A program made the position numbers and the translations under genes. Under the pieces are notes generated by a model. The model did no database searches and was not told the origin of the DNA. It saw only the letters and a program-made list of their open reading frames with translations. From JBBSOK01 sp965219125 (GTDB taxonomy: Bacteria > Bacteroidota > Bacteroidia > Flavobacteriales > Flavobacteriaceae): DNA of 64,000 nucleotides. The stretch spans positions 2,728,001-2,792,000 of the forward strand of contig CBDCMO010000002.1 in the NCBI GenBank assembly GCA_965219125.1, written 5' to 3'. Position 1 is the stretch's first letter. The number at the start of each line of letters is the position of its first letter. Below, piece by piece: positions 35,437-43,698 of this stretch.

Positions 35437-37779
35437 TCAATTAACTAGATACTTCAAATTAAAACCGCCGTAATAATTTACTGGAATTCCGGGATAATAA
35501 TATCGAGGTTCCGAATTGCCGAAACCCACTGCATTTATTAATACGGATGAAGCATATTTTTTATCAGTAAAATTATTAATTCCTGCATTTAATTGGAGTG
35601 AAAAATTTTGAGCCAGTTCCTTTTGAAACATAATTTTGGTATTGAAAACAGTGTAGGCAGAGCTAAAAAGTATATTTGCATCATTTAAGGGAATTTCTCC
35701 AATATGAAGAAAATTAGCATTTAGCTGAAAACTATAAATAGCGAAACGCAGTCCACCATTCATCTTTAAATTTGGAACTCCCGTAAGTTTATTTCCCGAA
35801 TAATCTGCATCATCATCTACAAAATCTATAAATTTATGATGGTTGTATTCAAAATTGAAATAGGGGACAAATTTTATATTTTTAGTTATGTTAAGATTAT
35901 AATCTGTACTAAATTCTGAACCTAAATGTCTTGTTTTTCCTGCATTTCTACCAATATATTGATCTTCCGCCACACGTTCTGCAACCAATTTGTCAGTTAT
36001 ATTTAGAAGATAGAATGATGTTTTAATACTTAATTTTTCGCTGAAAAAAGTTGAATTATTTCCAACTTCATAATTAAAACCTTTTTCCGGTCCAAGCTCT
36101 CCATTTATTACACCTTCGGGCGTTAGCGTTTCTTCAATTGAAGGAAAATTAAAGCCACGGCCAAAATTGAAATACAGTTCACTATTATTTTCAATTTTAT
36201 AATTCAACGAAAAAGTTGGTGCAAGGATTGGATCAAAATTTCTTTTTGCACTTTTATCTATTTCATCCAAAAGAAATTTATCTTCAAAATCATACATTGT
36301 TTGATTAAAATTAATCCCAATTTGTCCGCTTAATTTTGTAGAAATTGGAATAAAAACTGACCCAAAAATATTCAGATTATTTCTTTTTTCGCGATTATCA
36401 CTTAGCAATTCACCTTCCAAACTGCCGTTTCCATTATTGTCTTCATATCTATTTTCAATTGTTTTCCAATTGTAATAATCATTGTAAATTTCAGCGCCAA
36501 AATCGAATTTAATATTCTTTTCAAATGCTAAAATTTTAGAATTGAAAAGGGTTCGAGCGCCAAAACCATTTGTAAATTCATCTAAAATATTAAAAGGTCG
36601 TGGTTCATAGTGATCTAAATATGTGTAGAAAATAGTGCTGCTGTTGTTTAATTTTTCTGAAAATTTGTGCGTGTATGTAATTCCAGTCAATGTGTTTTTA
36701 TTTGCTTCAAAACCTTTTGCCTGCGCCCACGTAAATGCTGCTTTTGTGGGATTTTTATTAAAATCTGTAATGCCAAGCGAACTTGGAATTTGGGCAAAAT
36801 CATCAACATATTGCAATACTAATCCTACTTTATTATTGGCATTTAGTCGGTAATTTGAAGTTAGCAAAATCCCTTCTCTGTCATATTTACTATTTTGCCT
36901 AAAACCGTTTGTTTGTAGCTTATTGTAACTAACATTTAATGAAAAATTTTTAAAACCACTTGCAATATTTACTGTATTTTTTAATAAATTATAAGAACCA
37001 AAAGTGCTATTTGTTCGAATTTCGGTTTTGCCATTTTCAGCAACTTTTGAACTTAACAGAATAGTACCACCCAAACTACTGCCATAAAGTGAGGAATTTG
37101 GACCTTTTAAAATTATAATTTCGTTGAGATTTTCAGCATCGTAATGGTCAATCGAAGTTTCACCGGCGCCGTTTGTAATTGGTATTCCGTTAAAGTAGGC
37201 ACGTATTTTATTGGTGCCAAAAGGCGTGCGCGCGCCAACGCCTCGAATAGTAATTCGATTGGTATTTATCGCGCCACTTTGAATATAAACTCCGGGCGTT
37301 TCATTAATGGCCGCAACCACATCTACCGGGCTGTATTCGTTCAATTTGGCTGCTGAAATTACAGATGAAGAAATTAGAGTGTCTTTTTTTTGCTGATATA
37401 AGTTTCTATTCGCGGAAATTATAACTTCATTTAAATTTTCATTTTGAAGTAATTTTGAAAGGATAAAAGTTTGGAAATTTTCAGTTATATTAATTTCTTT
37501 TAAATAAAAATTTGGATGTGATAAAATTAGATTTAAGGGAAGTTCAAAATTTTCGGAGATTATAAATTCACCTTTATCATTTGTTTCTGCAATAATTTCT
37601 CGATTGTTGAAAACCGAAACATTTGCTACAGGATTTTCCATTTCATCGGTTACAAAAGTTTTTACATTTTGAGAAAATGCAATACTAACATTACATAAAA
37701 CAAATACTATAATAGTAAAAGTATTTGCGATTTTATGTCTTTTAAAGTTGAATTTTTTTACCTTTTTGTAAACTTTCAT
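35437..37779 (-). CDS. TonB-dependent outer-membrane receptor
   Basis: 780 aa from the ATG at 37779 (an ATG at 37812 would add 11 residues). Order: signal peptide, a carboxypeptidase-regulatory-like beta domain (about 35-110), a plug domain (VVAAINETPGVYIQSGAI, ILKGPNSSLYGSSLGG) and a 22-strand barrel ending in aromatic strands. The layout fits FecA/BtuB-like receptors that import siderophores, vitamins or other bulky nutrients using TonB energy. No SusD partner is beside it, so glycan uptake is less likely. Its promoter region faces the GtrA gene. Confidence 0.9.
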   Translation of the reverse strand: MKVYKKVKKFNFKRHKIANTFTIIVFVLCNVSIAFSQNVKTFVTDEMENPVANVSVFNNREIIAETNDKGEFIISENFELPLNLILSHPNFYLKEINITENFQTFILSKLLQNENLNEVIISANRNLYQQKKDTLISSSVISAAKLNEYSPVDVVAAINETPGVYIQSGAINTNRITIRGVGARTPFGTNKIRAYFNGIPITNGAGETSIDHYDAENLNEIIILKGPNSSLYGSSLGGTILLSSKVAENGKTEIRTNSTFGSYNLLKNTVNIASGFKNFSLNVSYNKLQTNGFRQNSKYDREGILLTSNYRLNANNKVGLVLQYVDDFAQIPSSLGITDFNKNPTKAAFTWAQAKGFEANKNTLTGITYTHKFSEKLNNSSTIFYTYLDHYEPRPFNILDEFTNGFGARTLFNSKILAFEKNIKFDFGAEIYNDYYNWKTIENRYEDNNGNGSLEGELLSDNREKRNNLNIFGSVFIPISTKLSGQIGINFNQTMYDFEDKFLLDEIDKSAKRNFDPILAPTFSLNYKIENNSELYFNFGRGFNFPSIEETLTPEGVINGELGPEKGFNYEVGNNSTFFSEKLSIKTSFYLLNITDKLVAERVAEDQYIGRNAGKTRHLGSEFSTDYNLNITKNIKFVPYFNFEYNHHKFIDFVDDDADYSGNKLTGVPNLKMNGGLRFAIYSFQLNANFLHIGEIPLNDANILFSSAYTVFNTKIMFQKELAQNFSLQLNAGINNFTDKKYASSVLINAVGFGNSEPRYYYPGIPVNYYGGFNLKYLVN

Positions 37780-37901
37780 AGCTAGATAAAAGTAGCTATT
37801 TCTAATAATCATAATGAAGTTCTGTTTAAATAAATCGTGTTGTTCTTTTTTATTTTAAATCCATAATTTATAAATAGTAAATTTGTCGGCTTTTTAGGAT
37901 T

Positions 37902-38366
37902 ATGAAAAACGCTATTACTAAATTTATTGACACGTTCTACTTTTTGTTTCGGCGCGTTATGCCAATACAGACTTATAGATATGCTGTTTGTGGTGGTAGC
38001 AATGTAGTTTTGGATATTTGTTTGTATTTTATTTGCTTCAATTTTATATTACAAAAGGAAAATATCGATTTACATTTTGTGGTTTTAAGCGCACATATTG
38101 CTTCACTTTTTATCGTTTTTCCAATAACATTCACCACAGGTTTTTTGTTGAATAGGTTTATAACCTTTCACGAAAGTAACTTGCATTGGAAAGTACAAAT
38201 TTTCCGATATTTTATTGTTGGAATGGGCTCGTTGTTGCTCAGTTATATTTCCATGAAATTGTTGGTGGATGTTCTCACATTTTATCCAACACCTTCACGT
38301 TTTATAACAATTATTGTTACTATTGTTTACAGTTATTTACTTCAGAAAAAGTATAGTTTTAGGTAG
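37902..38366 (+). CDS. GtrA-family membrane protein
   Basis: 154 aa with four transmembrane helices; the family start YRYAVCGGSNVVLDICLYF and the loop RFITFHES are typical of GtrA. GtrA proteins are thought to flip or help transfer polyprenyl-linked sugars in cell-surface polysaccharide synthesis. The glycosyltransferase that usually sits beside it is not here. Confidence 0.88.
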   Translation: MKNAITKFIDTFYFLFRRVMPIQTYRYAVCGGSNVVLDICLYFICFNFILQKENIDLHFVVLSAHIASLFIVFPITFTTGFLLNRFITFHESNLHWKVQIFRYFIVGMGSLLLSYISMKLLVDVLTFYPTPSRFITIIVTIVYSYLLQKKYSFR

Positions 38367-38376
38367 AAGCTATTTT

Positions 38377-38832
38377 TTAAAATAGTTTTTTTTCAAAGCA
38401 AATGCTTTCATTAACTCCAGCATATTGGCCGTAGTTTTCAGTAATAATGTAGTTGCATTTTTTGTAAAGTGCAATGGCTTCGGGTTGTCTAATTCCTGTT
38501 TCCAGAATACATTTTTTTGCGCCAAGTTCTTTCGCCCAAATTTCGAGATTTTGTAATAGTGTAGAAGCAATCCCTTTTCCACGTTGACTTGCAGGTACAA
38601 ACATTCGTTTTGCTTCCATAACACATTCGGAAAATTGTTTAATGGCACCGCAACCAACGGGAACGTTATTTATATAAGCAACAACCGCATATTTTATTGA
38701 ATCCAATTTATTGAATTGGTCATAAAATGCGTGATCTTCTCCATCACGAATGGCAAGTTCAGCATCCAATTGTTTTACCAATACTTTAAAATCTTCGTTT
38801 TTGGAATCTGTTCGTATAATAGATATTGCCAT
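38377..38832 (-). CDS. GNAT-family N-acetyltransferase
   Basis: 151 aa. Acetyl-CoA loop QRGKGIASTLLQNLEIWAKELG and the family ending IALYKKCNYIITENYGQYAG. It resembles the ElaA/RimI-like small-molecule or protein acetyltransferases; the substrate is unknown. It converges with the GtrA gene, 10 bp apart. Confidence 0.85.
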   Translation of the reverse strand: MAISIIRTDSKNEDFKVLVKQLDAELAIRDGEDHAFYDQFNKLDSIKYAVVAYINNVPVGCGAIKQFSECVMEAKRMFVPASQRGKGIASTLLQNLEIWAKELGAKKCILETGIRQPEAIALYKKCNYIITENYGQYAGVNESICFEKKLF

Positions 38833-39011
38833 AATGGTTTTAGATTACTTTGTATTAAAAAATCAGCATCAAAAATAGGAATTTGGAATTGAAATTTTTC
38901 AAATGTAAAGCTTCTTTACTATTAGCAATATTAAGATGGATAGATATTGCCAACAATTAGTATTTTTAACCGAGATTATTTTTCAATAACTATAAGTATC
39001 AATTGAATATT

Positions 39012-40028
39012 ATGAAATTTTTCTTTTCATTAAAATTTGTACGTTTATGTTTCATAATTATTTGTATTGATTCGGCGCTAATTGCCCAAAATGATGCGAT
39101 TTACGATGCAATAGAAGCAAACAGTTATATAGAAAAATTTCCAGATGCCATCACCGTCCGCTTCGAGTTTAACGACCATATCAATTCGTTTAATATAAAC
39201 GATAAGGATAACGATTTACAATATTCTGTTATTCCAAACTTAGAGGCGAGAACAGCGTTTTCGGTTCAATTTAGGGCCATTGATGTCGAAATTGGTTATA
39301 CACCAAAATTCTTACGCTTTACAAAAGTTAAAGATGTGTTCGGTAAAACAAAAACGTTCGATTTAGTTTTCAAAACACTAATTGGACAATGGCTGCAAGG
39401 CGTTCAATTTTCAAAAACAAAAGGCTATTATGTTGAAGATATAAATATCGACCTTGGTGGCGAAGTACTTACATTTCCAGATTTAAAAATCACTTATATT
39501 GGTGGAAGTACTGGTTATATTTTCAATAAAAATTTTTCTTACCGAGCAACAACAACCCAAACCGAATGGCAGAAAAAAAGCGCGGGCAGTTTTGTGCCAA
39601 GCGTACAATATTTTTACACTCGATTTTCTGATGTAGGTAGTGACAATACAACTTCGTTGGATTTTATTGTAACACCAGCTTACTTTTATAATTTTGTTTT
39701 TAAGGAGAATTTTCTATTTGCTCTTGGTGCAACAGGAGGAATTGGGATAAACATCAGTAAAACTGAATTTAAGGAAGAAAATTTTAATGAAAGTATTACA
39801 AGTCTATCCACAAGTGTAGATTTTAGTGGAGGTATTGGCTACAATTCAAATAAATTTTATTCAGGTATTTCGGCAAATTTACAGGTTAACAATCACAATG
39901 ATTCTCGCCATAGCGGATTACAGGATAATCAGTTTTTCGGCGAATTTTTTGTAGGCTACCGTTTTGATGCGCCGAAAATCGTTTTGGAAACTGCCGATAA
40001 AGTGAATACTTTCTTGAATTTAAAATAA
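39012..40028 (+). CDS. DUF4421 family outer-membrane-like protein
   Basis: 338 aa from the ATG at 39012 (the open frame begins with a TTG at 39003). A signal peptide ends near ALIAQ. The rest is made of alternating polar/hydrophobic beta-strands (FDLVFKTLIGQWLQG, FSYRATTTQTEWQKKSAG, GEFFVGYRFDAP), typical of the DUF4421 beta-barrel family of Bacteroidetes. The function is unknown. Confidence 0.8.
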   Translation: MKFFFSLKFVRLCFIIICIDSALIAQNDAIYDAIEANSYIEKFPDAITVRFEFNDHINSFNINDKDNDLQYSVIPNLEARTAFSVQFRAIDVEIGYTPKFLRFTKVKDVFGKTKTFDLVFKTLIGQWLQGVQFSKTKGYYVEDINIDLGGEVLTFPDLKITYIGGSTGYIFNKNFSYRATTTQTEWQKKSAGSFVPSVQYFYTRFSDVGSDNTTSLDFIVTPAYFYNFVFKENFLFALGATGGIGINISKTEFKEENFNESITSLSTSVDFSGGIGYNSNKFYSGISANLQVNNHNDSRHSGLQDNQFFGEFFVGYRFDAPKIVLETADKVNTFLNLK

Positions 40029-40032
40029 GTTT

Positions 40033-40602
40033 CTAACCTTCAACATTAAATAGCCGGATAATAAATATAACTTCATAAATAATAAAAAGTACGGCTAAAA
40101 CTTTGTGAAACAATCTATTATTAATGAAAAATGCAATTGCGCAAAGTAATATGTGGCTAATTATTCTAATGTAATATTCGCCATTAAGTAATAAAGAGTA
40201 ATCCGGTCCTTTAATATAGGTGTCCATAATATCTGCTAAGAAGGTTAGTGCCAAGATCGCAAAAAACCATTTTTTCCTTGAATAAAAGTATTCTTTATAG
40301 CCTTTATAACCATCTAAATCGTCTGGATAGAGTAGGGCGCAAAGGATAAAATAAAGGATTACGTAACAAACTAAAAAAAAGTAATCAAGGAAATACCATT
40401 CTGTGATGTTTTTTAAAGTGAATTCCCACCACCAAAAATGAACCAACAATAAGAAGACATAAAAAACCCAAAGCAGATGTACCCAATAGTATTTAGATCG
40501 TCCTGGATGTTGTATAAAACTTACAGTACCTTTTATAAGATGGGTTAAACCAAGACCCATAATAATTGCAATTACAGTTTTTATATGTGCAAAAACTTCC
40601 AT
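40033..40602 (-). CDS. Hypothetical membrane protein, 189 aa
   Basis: About five or six hydrophobic helices (near 8-25, 38-58, 70-92, 110-126, 140-158, 168-185) separated by short charged loops, e.g. HPGRSKYY and YSRKKW. There is no motif I recognise. It converges with the DUF4421 gene with only 4 bp between the stops. Confidence 0.65.
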   Translation of the reverse strand: MEVFAHIKTVIAIIMGLGLTHLIKGTVSFIQHPGRSKYYWVHLLWVFYVFLLLVHFWWWEFTLKNITEWYFLDYFFLVCYVILYFILCALLYPDDLDGYKGYKEYFYSRKKWFFAILALTFLADIMDTYIKGPDYSLLLNGEYYIRIISHILLCAIAFFINNRLFHKVLAVLFIIYEVIFIIRLFNVEG

Positions 40603-40818
40603 ATTTTCTATTTGAGGCGATGCTAATTTCGAAAAGTGAATTTATCAAAAAAATTAATTAATATAAAAAAATGAATTAGGAATTTCTCAAATATTGACTA
40701 TAAATCAACAATTTAAAATTTTAAATCTTTTTGCTTACAATTATTTACCGAACATTTTGATTGTTTTTTATCGTTAAAAACTGTACTTTCATCTAAAAAT
40801 TAACCAAACAAAAAAATT

Positions 40819-41652
40819 ATGAAAACTAAATATTTTAAAATATTTGCAGCAATATTATTTCTGTGCATTGGTTTTGTGCCATTAACAATCGCCCAAAATG
40901 ATATTGTTTTAAAAACCAACGGCGAAGAAATGGTCGGTAAAGTGATGGAAATGGGCGCAGACAATTTAAAATTCACATATAAAAATGAGTCGGTTGAATA
41001 CACGGTTCCAAAAAAGGAAATTATTAAAATAACCTTTGCATCCGGGCGAATTGAATTTATGGACGGCACCCAATCTTCAGCCAAAACCAACATTCCCAAT
41101 TTAGCCGACCACCATAATAAAGTAGCTATTTTACCTTTTGTGTATATTAAAAATCAAGGTGATGGCAGTAATGAGATGGCACAGAAAATACAGAGTGAAA
41201 CCTATGCTGTATTTAATAAGAAAAAAGTTAATCTGCAGTTTCAAGACCCAATGACCACAAATAATTTATTAGCAAAAGCTGGTGTAAATAATAACAATTC
41301 TGCCGGTTTTACAATGGGCGAAATCTGCAATATTTTGGGGGTTGAATATATTTTACAAGGCACCGTTTCGGTTGAAAAAGACGCTAGTTATACCTATTCC
41401 AACACAAACGTAGATGCAAAACAAGAACCTACAAAAAACAAAAAAGGATTAATTGGGCAAGTTTTATCTGCCAATACCAGCACGTCAAGTAACACATCAG
41501 ACACTTTTAATTCTGAAATTACAATGAATATTTATAACGATAAAGGTGATAATATTTTTAACCAAAATCATTCTTCCTTTTGGTATACTGAAGATGCCTA
41601 TAAAACGACATTAAACTATTTGGCAAAACGCACACCTATTTATTTGAAATAA
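40819..41652 (+). CDS. Secreted protein with a CsgG/TolB-like domain, 277 aa
   Basis: The signal peptide ends near TIAQ. Residues ~28-90 form a small beta-rich domain (IVLKTNGEEMVGKVMEM ... KITFASGRIEFMDG), followed by KVAILPFVYIKNQGDG and GEICNILGVEYILQGTVSVE, which recalls the CsgG/FlgT-type penicillin-binding-activator or TolB-N fold. Members often sit at the outer-membrane face as export or assembly proteins. Two later Thr/Asn/Ser-rich runs break the sequence. It is followed by a lipoprotein gene. Confidence 0.65.
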   Translation: MKTKYFKIFAAILFLCIGFVPLTIAQNDIVLKTNGEEMVGKVMEMGADNLKFTYKNESVEYTVPKKEIIKITFASGRIEFMDGTQSSAKTNIPNLADHHNKVAILPFVYIKNQGDGSNEMAQKIQSETYAVFNKKKVNLQFQDPMTTNNLLAKAGVNNNNSAGFTMGEICNILGVEYILQGTVSVEKDASYTYSNTNVDAKQEPTKNKKGLIGQVLSANTSTSSNTSDTFNSEITMNIYNDKGDNIFNQNHSSFWYTEDAYKTTLNYLAKRTPIYLK

Positions 41653-41820
41653 TTCAATTTAAGACCTTTCAACCTTAAATAAAACTATCGATTTTAATAA
41701 CCAGGATTTTTCAACTGCTTTAAATCTATCAAATCATTTAGAGTACAAATTTTTCTTAAAGCTTATTTTTTTGAGCATTTAGAGTTGTAAATTCGGGTAT
41801 AAGAAACCAAACAAAAAACT

Positions 41821-42306
41821 ATGAAAAATCTAAAATCAATTTTTGCAATTGGAATGTTGGCATTAGTTACTGCATGTGGTACAACCAACAAAACAACAAG
41901 TGATACCAGCAATACTTCAATAAGAAGAGGCGATACGCCAACTTCAAGAACAAGCACCAATACAGCAACAACTACCAATGCAAACAGAAGTACAAATGTA
42001 TCGGGAACTAGAGGAAACTCTAACATGCAACAAAAATCTGCTGAAGAAATGAAGGCGTCTACCGCTGCAAATGAAGCCTACAAACAAAAAATGGCAACAG
42101 ATTTAAGTTTTACCGAAGCACAAATGAATAGCTATGAAACAAATTGGAACGCAGAAAATGCAAAATGGTTGCGTACACACCGAAATAAGGAAATGACTTT
42201 ATATGAGCGTGTTGAAACACAAGATAAAATCTTTAAAAGTATTTTAAACCAATCAGACTTTGCAAAATATCAAGCTTGGGTACGAGATAATCCAGAGAAA
42301 ATTTAA
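41821..42306 (+). CDS. Threonine/serine/asparagine-rich lipoprotein, 161 aa
   Basis: Lipobox LVTAC (Cys19), then 50 residues of low-complexity T/S/N/R (for example TSRTSTNTATTTNANRSTN) that look like a flexible surface spacer. The C-terminal half is helical and charged (EEMKASTAANEAYKQKMA ... YQAWVRDNPEK). The function is unknown. It is probably expressed with the CsgG-like gene 168 bp upstream. It ends before a strong terminator. Confidence 0.65.
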   Translation: MKNLKSIFAIGMLALVTACGTTNKTTSDTSNTSIRRGDTPTSRTSTNTATTTNANRSTNVSGTRGNSNMQQKSAEEMKASTAANEAYKQKMATDLSFTEAQMNSYETNWNAENAKWLRTHRNKEMTLYERVETQDKIFKSILNQSDFAKYQAWVRDNPEKI

Positions 42307-42380
42307 TTTATAGTCTCAGTCTCAGTTGCTGATTTTTAGTATTGGTTGATAAATCTGAAGTTCATTTTATCAAAATTTTT

Positions 42381-42425
42381 AAATCTGCAAGTAATTCGAC
42401 TAGAATTACTTGCAGATTTTTTATG
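42381..42425 (+). terminator. Intrinsic terminator after the low-complexity lipoprotein
   Basis: A perfect 17-bp stem AAATCTGCAAGTAATTC (42381-42397) against GAATTACTTGCAGATTT (42403-42419) with loop GACTA and a T-tract after it. Confidence 0.92.
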
Positions 42426-42496
42426 TTTTAAAGTATTTGAAAAGTTAAACCGTTTTAATTATTCAGTCTTTTCAAAAAAACATTTTTTTCAAATTC

Positions 42497-42997
42497 TTAA
42501 TATGAAATAGCAACCACATTTACAATCCTAGTTTCGCCACACAAATTGAAGGAAACGTCATCGCCAACGTTATGGCCGGTTAATGCTACCGCAATTGGTG
42601 CCACAAAGGCAATTTTATTTTTCGTAATATCCGCCTCATCAACGCCAACAATTTGAAAGGTTACCGGAAATCTGGCAGTTGAAATTTTATATGTAACGGT
42701 TGCCCCAAAACGAACTTCATCTTTCGGTTGATTTTCAAGTTCCAAAACTCTAGCAGATGCAATACGTTCATTCAATAAATCTAATTTGCCATTTAAAACT
42801 GCCAATTCAATACGTCTTTGCTGCTCGTGCGCTGTGGCGAGATTTGCGCGTTCATTTTCCAATTGCTCGCGCTCTTCAGTAAGTAATTGTAGACCATTTT
42901 GGGTTACATAGTTGATTGCATTTTCCGGCAGCGCGGCGCGAGGTGGGATTATGGGCATTTCCTCTTGATCTCCTTCTTTTACAAAACCTCTACTCAT
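42497..42997 (-). CDS. GreA/GreB-family transcription elongation factor
   Basis: 166 aa. The N-terminal coiled coil (QLLTEEREQLENERANL ... LLNERIASARVLE) would reach into the RNA polymerase secondary channel, and the C-terminal FKBP-like domain (VRFGATVTYKI, VGDDVSFN) is complete. In GreA/GreB the coil tip carries acidic residues for RNA cleavage; the tip here is hard to place. A short N-terminal extension (EMPIIPPRAALPENAINY) is typical of the Bacteroidetes GreB-like group. Confidence 0.85.
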   Translation of the reverse strand: MSRGFVKEGDQEEMPIIPPRAALPENAINYVTQNGLQLLTEEREQLENERANLATAHEQQRRIELAVLNGKLDLLNERIASARVLELENQPKDEVRFGATVTYKISTARFPVTFQIVGVDEADITKNKIAFVAPIAVALTGHNVGDDVSFNLCGETRIVNVVAISY

Positions 42998-43152
42998 AAT
43001 TTTTTATTTAAAAGGGAAGATAAGAATTCAAATTTTATTGGTGAAATTGAATTGGGAAAATTAGCATTCCTTTAATAATTATGGGTATTTTGGTTTCTAT
43101 TCGGTCGTTATCAACGTTTTAAAAAATTCCGACTATAAAAAATAATTAAACA

Positions 43153-43662
43153 ATGAAAATAACGAACAGCACAATGGGCGATATACCTGAAATATTTAGG
43201 CTTTATAAATGTGCGACGGATTATCAAAAAGTTGCATTTCCCGGAAATGTCTGGCCAGAATTCGATCAAGAAATTGTAAAAAATGAAGTACTTGAAAAAA
43301 GGCAATTCAAATTAATGATAGAAAATGAAATTGCTTGCGTTTGGGTTGTAACCTATTCCGATTCGCAAATTTGGGAAGAATCAGATAAGGATAAAGCTAT
43401 TTATATTCATAGAATTGCAACCAATCCAAACTTCCGCGGAAAAGAATTTGTAAAGCAAATAGTAGTTTGGGCCAAAGATTATGCAACAAAAAACAATAAA
43501 GAATATATTAGATTAGATACTTGCGGGGACAATAAACGATTGATACAGTACTACGAAAAAAGCGGATTTAATTTCTTGGGAATGAAAAAAATAAAACACT
43601 TTTCAGAACTCCCAGCACATTATAAAAGTGCAGATGTTTGCTATTTTGAAATAAAAGTTTGA
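43153..43662 (+). CDS. GNAT-family N-acetyltransferase
   Basis: 169 aa. AcCoA-binding FRGKEFVKQIVVWAKDYA and the ending YYEKSGFNFLGMKKI are diagnostic. It is similar to small-molecule acetyltransferases; the substrate is unknown. The neighbouring genes give no hint. Confidence 0.85.
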   Translation: MKITNSTMGDIPEIFRLYKCATDYQKVAFPGNVWPEFDQEIVKNEVLEKRQFKLMIENEIACVWVVTYSDSQIWEESDKDKAIYIHRIATNPNFRGKEFVKQIVVWAKDYATKNNKEYIRLDTCGDNKRLIQYYEKSGFNFLGMKKIKHFSELPAHYKSADVCYFEIKV

Positions 43663-43698
43663 AAGTACATTTGGTTGGAATAAAAAATACCTTACTCA

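Noticed and set aside
38370..38657. A 95-aa minus-strand frame overlapping the GNAT gene
   Set aside because: It is a shifted frame of the acetyltransferase at 38377-38832, whose protein has clear family motifs.
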